Assembly: GCF_000425345.1 (NCBI RefSeq)
Contig: NZ_AUDG01000032.1
Location: 1 to 46,217 of the forward strand
Source of the DNA: Rheinheimera baltica DSM 14885
Lineage (GTDB): Bacteria; Pseudomonadota; Gammaproteobacteria; Enterobacterales; Alteromonadaceae
Direction: 5' to 3'
Length of the DNA stretch: 46,217 bases
Position 1 is the stretch's first letter, and each line of letters begins with the position of its first letter. A model generated the notes under the pieces. That model was not told the origin of the DNA and ran no database searches. It was given only the letters and a program-made list of their open reading frames with translations. Below, piece by piece: positions 42,301-46,217 of the stretch. A program made the translations under genes and the position numbers.

Positions 42301-44184
42301 ATGTTGAAAAAGTACTTTCGCCCAACGCTAGAACCTGACCTTATCGAGCGCTTCAGTCAGTTTAGGATGCGCCGTCTAATACAAATAGCCGGGTTTACCT
42401 TAATAGGCTTGCTTATTGCTGCATTTATTTCATATGGCATCGCACAACTCATCTTTATAACTGGTTGTATTGCACTTATTTGCTCTATTGGATTCTCAGT
42501 AAACAAACGACCGCTCCCTGCAGCCTACATTTTACTGTGGTCTATGACGATTATGTTATCTGCCTTAGCATTTTTAGGCGCTGGCATGCTCGATTATGCG
42601 TTATTGGGTTATCCGGGCTTGCTAATGTATGCCGCCATTCTGGGTAGCGTGGCCTTATTTTATTCGCTACTGTTGTTTGTCCTGGCAACGTGTACTTTGC
42701 TAACCTGGCTAACATTAAGCGGCCTGTTAGTTCCACATACTCAAGTGCTAAGTTGGTTTGACCTTATCTTTGTCTTTATCATCCTCACCGTCACTGCTAT
42801 GAGTGTTTACCTGATGGTTAAAGACATGCGAAATTTGATGAAGGTACTGCATCAGGAAAATATCAAAGTTAAACACAGCCGAGTAAAAATAGAGCGGCTA
42901 GCACATTATGATCTGCTAACAGGCCTGCCAAATAGGGTATTTGGAGAGCAACTATATCTACAACAGCTGAATTACTGTCAGGAAAAACAACTACAACTTG
43001 CAGTATTATTTCTTGATTTAGATAACTTTAAACCGGTCAATGACGCACTTGGGCACTCTGCAGGTGATATCTTACTAAGCCAGTTATCGAGTCGTTTAAA
43101 TTCTTGTTTGAATGAACAACAGCATGTGATTCGGTTTGGCGGCGATGAGTTTTTATTTTTAGTACCTTATGAACAAAGCACTGACTCACTTACTGTTTTA
43201 GCCAACCGAATTATTACAGAAACAGTGAAACCTTTTAATATTATGCACACACAACTACAGATTTCAGGGTCCGTGGGTATTGCGGTAGCCTCCGCTGATG
43301 ATGACGAATTTAGCGTACTTTGCCGCAAAGCAGATATGGCAATGTACAAAGCAAAGGAAGATGGGCGCAATACCTTTCGCTTTTATGATAGCCATATGGA
43401 TCAGGCAAATGTAGACAAGTTTAACTTGCTGCAAAACCTGAGGTCGGCAATAAATTCAAGACAATTCTCTCTGTATTATCAACCTAAAATCTCACTACGC
43501 AGCGGCCAGATTACCTCTGTGGAGGCCTTGTTACGCTGGCAGCAAGCAGATGGACGATTTGTAAGCCCCACTGAGTTTATTCCGCTGGCTGAAAGCAGTG
43601 GCCTCATCACGGAGTTAGGTGCCTGGGTTATTGATGAGGCGTGTCAAGCTTGCGCACGTATACGTAGGCAAGGTTACCCACATTTGCGCATTGCAGTAAA
43701 TTTATCCTACGTACAGTTTAAAAACGGGCAACTAGAGCATGTTATAAAACAGGCTTTGCAGCGAGCTGCTCTTCCAGCCAGTAGCCTGGAGCTGGAATTG
43801 ACCGAGTCTTTACTTATTGATGACGATGATTTTATCAAACGACAGTTAGATGCGCTTAGCACGTTAGGCGTTACCTTTGCCATAGATGACTTTGGCACTG
43901 GCTACTCTAACCTTAGTTATCTTCGAAGCTTTAACGCCACCACATTAAAAATAGATCGCTCATTTATTATGTCACTTTGCCAGTCAGAACGTGATGAGCC
44001 CTTAGTGAAGGCTATCATTCAAATGGCTGCCAGCCTCGGTTTAAAAACAGTTGCTGAAGGCATAGAAGATGCCCAAACCGCCCAATTACTAACACAGCTT
44101 GGCTGTGATGTAGGTCAGGGATACTATTGGGCGCCCGCACTACCAGAACAATCTATTTTAACCATGTTAAACACCCAGCCATAA
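42301..44184 (+). CDS. Membrane GGDEF-EAL cyclic-di-GMP enzyme
   Basis: A 627-residue protein. Five to six membrane segments fill residues 28-175, with no periplasmic sensor domain; a short helix (178-200) leads to a GGDEF domain with intact RFGGDEF (280-284 for GGDEF) and no RxxD inhibitory site before it. The EAL domain follows with EALLRW (EAL 408-410), then VNLSYVQF, LELTES, IDDFGTGYS, LKIDRSFI, AEGIED and GQGYYWAPAL, so all metal and catalytic positions seem kept. It could both make and break cyclic-di-GMP; which dominates cannot be told. Single gene. Confidence 0.92.
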   Translation: MLKKYFRPTLEPDLIERFSQFRMRRLIQIAGFTLIGLLIAAFISYGIAQLIFITGCIALICSIGFSVNKRPLPAAYILLWSMTIMLSALAFLGAGMLDYALLGYPGLLMYAAILGSVALFYSLLLFVLATCTLLTWLTLSGLLVPHTQVLSWFDLIFVFIILTVTAMSVYLMVKDMRNLMKVLHQENIKVKHSRVKIERLAHYDLLTGLPNRVFGEQLYLQQLNYCQEKQLQLAVLFLDLDNFKPVNDALGHSAGDILLSQLSSRLNSCLNEQQHVIRFGGDEFLFLVPYEQSTDSLTVLANRIITETVKPFNIMHTQLQISGSVGIAVASADDDEFSVLCRKADMAMYKAKEDGRNTFRFYDSHMDQANVDKFNLLQNLRSAINSRQFSLYYQPKISLRSGQITSVEALLRWQQADGRFVSPTEFIPLAESSGLITELGAWVIDEACQACARIRRQGYPHLRIAVNLSYVQFKNGQLEHVIKQALQRAALPASSLELELTESLLIDDDDFIKRQLDALSTLGVTFAIDDFGTGYSNLSYLRSFNATTLKIDRSFIMSLCQSERDEPLVKAIIQMAASLGLKTVAEGIEDAQTAQLLTQLGCDVGQGYYWAPALPEQSILTMLNTQP

Positions 44185-44294
44185 ACCAGATCGAAACAAC
44201 AATTTTAACGGCAGCACAGCATCTTGCCACTAAACCGCTATACTCTGCTTCGGCCCTCGCAGTATCAGGTTAATTTTTTTAAAGAGATCATGTT

Positions 44295-45062
44295 ATGAGT
44301 AGAGATACTGCCCTTGAGCACCTGCATCCCACATTCAGACAAAAAGTACAACAACTGCAGTCTGAATTAACAAAGGCTGACCTGCCGTTTCGCTTATTTG
44401 AAGGATTTCGTTCCGCACAGCGTCAACATCAATTGTATAGCCAAGGCCGCACTACCCGAGGTGCCAAAGTCACCAATGCTGATGCCTGGAGTTCTTTTCA
44501 CCAATACGGCGTGGCTGCAGACTTTGTGTTGTTCATCGATGGTAAGTGGAGCTGGGACGATAAGGGTCCACGTAAAGCATGGTGGCAAAAACTGCACGAG
44601 CTTGCGGCAACAGTCGACTTAGAGCCTCTTAGTTGGGAGCTGCCGCATTTGCAACAAAAAGGTCAACAACTGGCGCAGCTAAAAGCAGGGCATTATCCGG
44701 CAGGAGGTGACAGCAGTTGGGCTGAAAACCTGCAACAAGCCATACTTGATTGGCGCGGCTCACCCAGCGCGCCACCGGTGCCAGATGCCGCACCCAATAG
44801 GCCCGAACTTAGCAATGCCACTTCGCTCTCGGTTGACAACGTAATGGAAGTGCAACAAGCCGTGCAAGCCAGAGTAACAGCGCGGGATGGTTTGCGTCTG
44901 CGCGCCGGCCCGGGTACCAGCTTTGACATTAAAAGCACGCTAAAACCCAACCAGTTAATCTATATCATGCAACACAGCGGTGACTGGAGCCAGATAGATA
45001 TTCAAGGAGATGGGCTGGCCGACGGGTATTGCCATAGTGGTTATTTAGCTGCATTGCGTTAG
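44295..45062 (+). CDS. M15-family peptidoglycan peptidase with C-terminal SH3 domain
   Basis: A 255-residue protein without signal peptide. Residues about 10-125 form an M15 (VanY / L-alanyl-D-glutamate endopeptidase, endolysin) domain: LFEGFRSAQRQHQLYSQGRT, zinc ligands in SSFHQYGVAADF (His, Asp) and the SWELPHLQ region (Glu, His). A Pro/Ala-rich linker (155-170) leads to a bacterial SH3 domain (about 190-255: DGLRLRAGPGTSFDIKSTLKPNQ). Endolysins and the ChiX-type peptidase used for chitinase release share this catalytic part and lack of signal. No holin or phage genes are present. Cuts the stem peptide of peptidoglycan; the export route is unknown. Confidence 0.8.
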   Translation: MSRDTALEHLHPTFRQKVQQLQSELTKADLPFRLFEGFRSAQRQHQLYSQGRTTRGAKVTNADAWSSFHQYGVAADFVLFIDGKWSWDDKGPRKAWWQKLHELAATVDLEPLSWELPHLQQKGQQLAQLKAGHYPAGGDSSWAENLQQAILDWRGSPSAPPVPDAAPNRPELSNATSLSVDNVMEVQQAVQARVTARDGLRLRAGPGTSFDIKSTLKPNQLIYIMQHSGDWSQIDIQGDGLADGYCHSGYLAALR

Positions 45063-45085
45063 CTGTTAGTGCTGTGGTATCAAAT

Positions 45086-45110
45086 AACCCCTGAAGCATT
45101 GGGGTTTAAG
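45086..45110 (+). terminator. Possible terminator of the M15 peptidase gene
   Basis: AACCCC (45086-45091) pairs with GGGGTT (45101-45106) but is followed by only a short T-run. The rest of 45111-45322 is AT-rich and I see no gene in it. Confidence 0.5.
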
Positions 45111-45322
45111 CTTACAAAGTTAATACTGTTTAATGATACAGAACACAGCCTGTAGCATAATAAAGGCAAACTCCAACGTAATGTTGCTATTAAAAAATTC
45201 AACTTAATTTAATAAATAACAAGTTTACAGGCACGTTTGACTAAATAAAAAACCAAGAATGATAGGGGAGATTATTAATATGTATTTATTGCTTAAATTA
45301 ATTAATACACTCCCCTTTAACA

Positions 45323-45625
45323 TTAAAATTCTTGATAAATATAACGTACTTGTACATACGCGTTTGTAGGACATTGAGGCACGGATACGACTACACGTTT
45401 ACCGGTATTAGCAGCGGCCAAAATCATGCTGTACCACGCTTTTTCTCTTTCATTTGTTAAAGGGAAATAATAGTATTGGCCTGTGTTACCACACCGGTCA
45501 TTTTTAAGTTTAAAGTTAACCACTCCAAGATTAGGAAAGATCCGCTCGATTTCACCTTGTACAGTAACATTGGCAAAAACACTCGTTGAAAGCAGCAATG
45601 CCGCAACAGATAAATATATTTTCAT
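45323..45625 (-). CDS. Small secreted protein of unknown function
   Basis: A 100-residue protein with a clear signal peptide (1-18, ending SVFA). The mature part is about 80 residues with two Cys (NDRCGNT near 45 and VPQCPT near 85), likely a disulfide, and predicted strands (VTVQGEIERIFPN, GKRVVVSV, YVQVRYIYQEF). Similar short proteins of Vibrio-like bacteria exist but none has a function I know. It lies in an AT-rich stretch next to the right insertion sequence and may be acquired. Confidence 0.7.
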   Translation of the reverse strand: MKIYLSVAALLLSTSVFANVTVQGEIERIFPNLGVVNFKLKNDRCGNTGQYYYFPLTNEREKAWYSMILAAANTGKRVVVSVPQCPTNAYVQVRYIYQEF

Positions 45626-45949
45626 ATTATTTCCAAATTAAAATTAAATATAAATTATTTTAAAATAACTCTATTTAAAAATCAAAAAAAATTAACGTTC
45701 ATACAAAAAGTAACATTATATAATTCGAGTATTGCCATTAATTTTAATAACGTCACCGAAATAAACATTCCAGCACATATTAAACCTCATCTACAAGGTA
45801 AGTTATAATCAGGTTATTGCCTTCATACATAATATTTTTATATATCGATACTGTAATATCAGTGTGCACGCCAACCGAAAACAATAAGGCTATGGTAGCT
45901 TAAATTATTTTTTATCATTGTTATCACTTTACAAAGCTAATTAGCTCCG
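45626..45949. other. AT-rich region without recognisable gene before the right IS copy
   Basis: About 320 bases, strongly A+T-rich, with long A and T runs near 45640-45700. No frame with a ribosome binding site or a known motif is seen. It must hold the promoter of the small secreted protein. Low GC suggests a recently arrived stretch or H-NS-type silenced DNA. Confidence 0.5.
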
Positions 45950-45952
45950 ACC

Positions 45953-46217
45953 CTGAGGTATCCCCACAAAATTATTAGCTAAAACAAAAAGATGAACTCA
46001 GAAGGAACATTCATGGCGTTCGGTGATCAGATCAATCGCCAAACATCACTGAGACCAAACAGCCATGAATGTTCGTACTATCTTGACCAATATCGTTTCA
46101 TTTGTCACACCCAAAATGCATGCAACCAGACAAAAAGCAGTGATTGATTGCGTGCAAAGCCTGGCAAACGGCAGTGCCGCTACCGTCACCAGCATTGGCC
46201 GGGGTATTCACTCTAAT
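45953..46217 (+). mobile_element. 5' end of an IS4/IS10-like insertion sequence (right copy, truncated by window)
   Basis: It begins CTGAGGTATCCCCAC at 45953 and is identical, in reverse complement, to bases 1-265. GATC sites lie at 46025 and 46030, before the transposase start at 46065. The next bases outward are cut off. The adjacent 9 bases (45944-45952, GCTCCGACC) do not match those at the left copy, so the copies were not one insertion that was split. Confidence 0.85.
46065..46217 (+). CDS. IS4-family transposase, N-terminal 51 residues (runs off window)
   Basis: Identical to the partial gene at the left edge. ATG at 46065 starts MNVRTILTNIVSFVTP; the frame is open to the last base. A second, out-of-frame ATG at 46014 precedes it. 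The gene continues outside the window. Confidence 0.75.
   Translation, partial: MNVRTILTNIVSFVTPKMHATRQKAVIDCVQSLANGSAATVTSIGRGIHSN

Noticed and set aside
44295..45062. Prophage lysis cassette
   Set aside because: Neighbours are a cyclic-di-GMP enzyme and a small secreted protein; no holin, spanin or structural phage genes seen.
1..46217. Whole window as a composite transposon
   Set aside because: Flanking 9-mers differ, the cargo is ordinary chromosomal metabolism, and cutting at the identical base in both IS copies fits assembly ends better.

Overview
The window is a 46.2 kb stretch of gammaproteobacterial chromosome. The gene content points to an aerobic aquatic member of the Alteromonadales/Chromatiales-type gammaproteobacteria, for example the Rheinheimera, Alishewanella or Arsukibacterium group. 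It has three TonB-dependent receptors, many secreted peptidases, an AlkB-like monooxygenase, a PEP-CTERM-type exported protein and a RegBA-like regulator. This assignment is an inference from gene types and base composition, not from a marker gene. No rRNA, tRNA, CRISPR array or prophage is visible. The two ends are exact reverse complements over 268 bp. Each carries the 5' end of the same IS4/IS10-like transposase gene reading outward, so the window most likely is a contig cut at both ends inside a repeated insertion sequence.

Layout. 0.5-3 kb: a GntP-type permease and a secreted MetX-like alpha/beta hydrolase. 3.2-6 kb: an HPF/RaiA-type ribosome protein and an AlkB-like monooxygenase divergent from an AraC regulator. 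6-9.8 kb: an FbpABC-type ferric iron importer with a candidate Fur box. 9.9-16.2 kb: a divergent zinc-limitation locus (His-rich TonB receptor and AztD-like lipoprotein to the left; MerC-like protein, ZigA-type GTPase and DUF1826 protein to the right) around two near-identical palindromes that look like Zur operators. 16.2-21.9 kb: a TonB receptor, a PepSY membrane protein and a RegB/RegA-like two-component pair, with two copies of a RegA/PrrA-type palindrome. 21.9-24 kb: a secreted lipase and an anchored beta-rich partner. 24.4-30.2 kb: a pitrilysin-like lipoprotein, two complementary bacterioferritin subunits and an S10 carboxypeptidase. 30.2-34.5 kb: an EamA exporter, a small periplasmic binding protein, an S9 oligopeptidase and a small HTH protein. 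34.5-38.4 kb: a complete thiamine-salvage operon (TonB receptor, thiamine-binding protein, PnuT, thiamine kinase) behind a TPP riboswitch. 38.6-46 kb: a NIDO/PEP-CTERM protein, a frameshifted chemoreceptor, a CDF transporter with a Pho-box-like repeat, a GGDEF-EAL protein, an M15 peptidase with SH3 domain, and a small secreted protein.

How the genes work together. Metal and cofactor acquisition dominates: iron (FbpABC, bacterioferritins), zinc (Zur-type locus), thiamine (riboswitch operon) and an unknown TonB substrate handled by the RegBA-like module. The most promising less-described items are that TonB-PepSY-RegBA module, whose kinase has a His/Met-rich predicted periplasmic loop, the DUF1826 protein with a possible HxD...H...R dioxygenase-like motif, and the secreted MetX-like enzyme next to a GntP permease.
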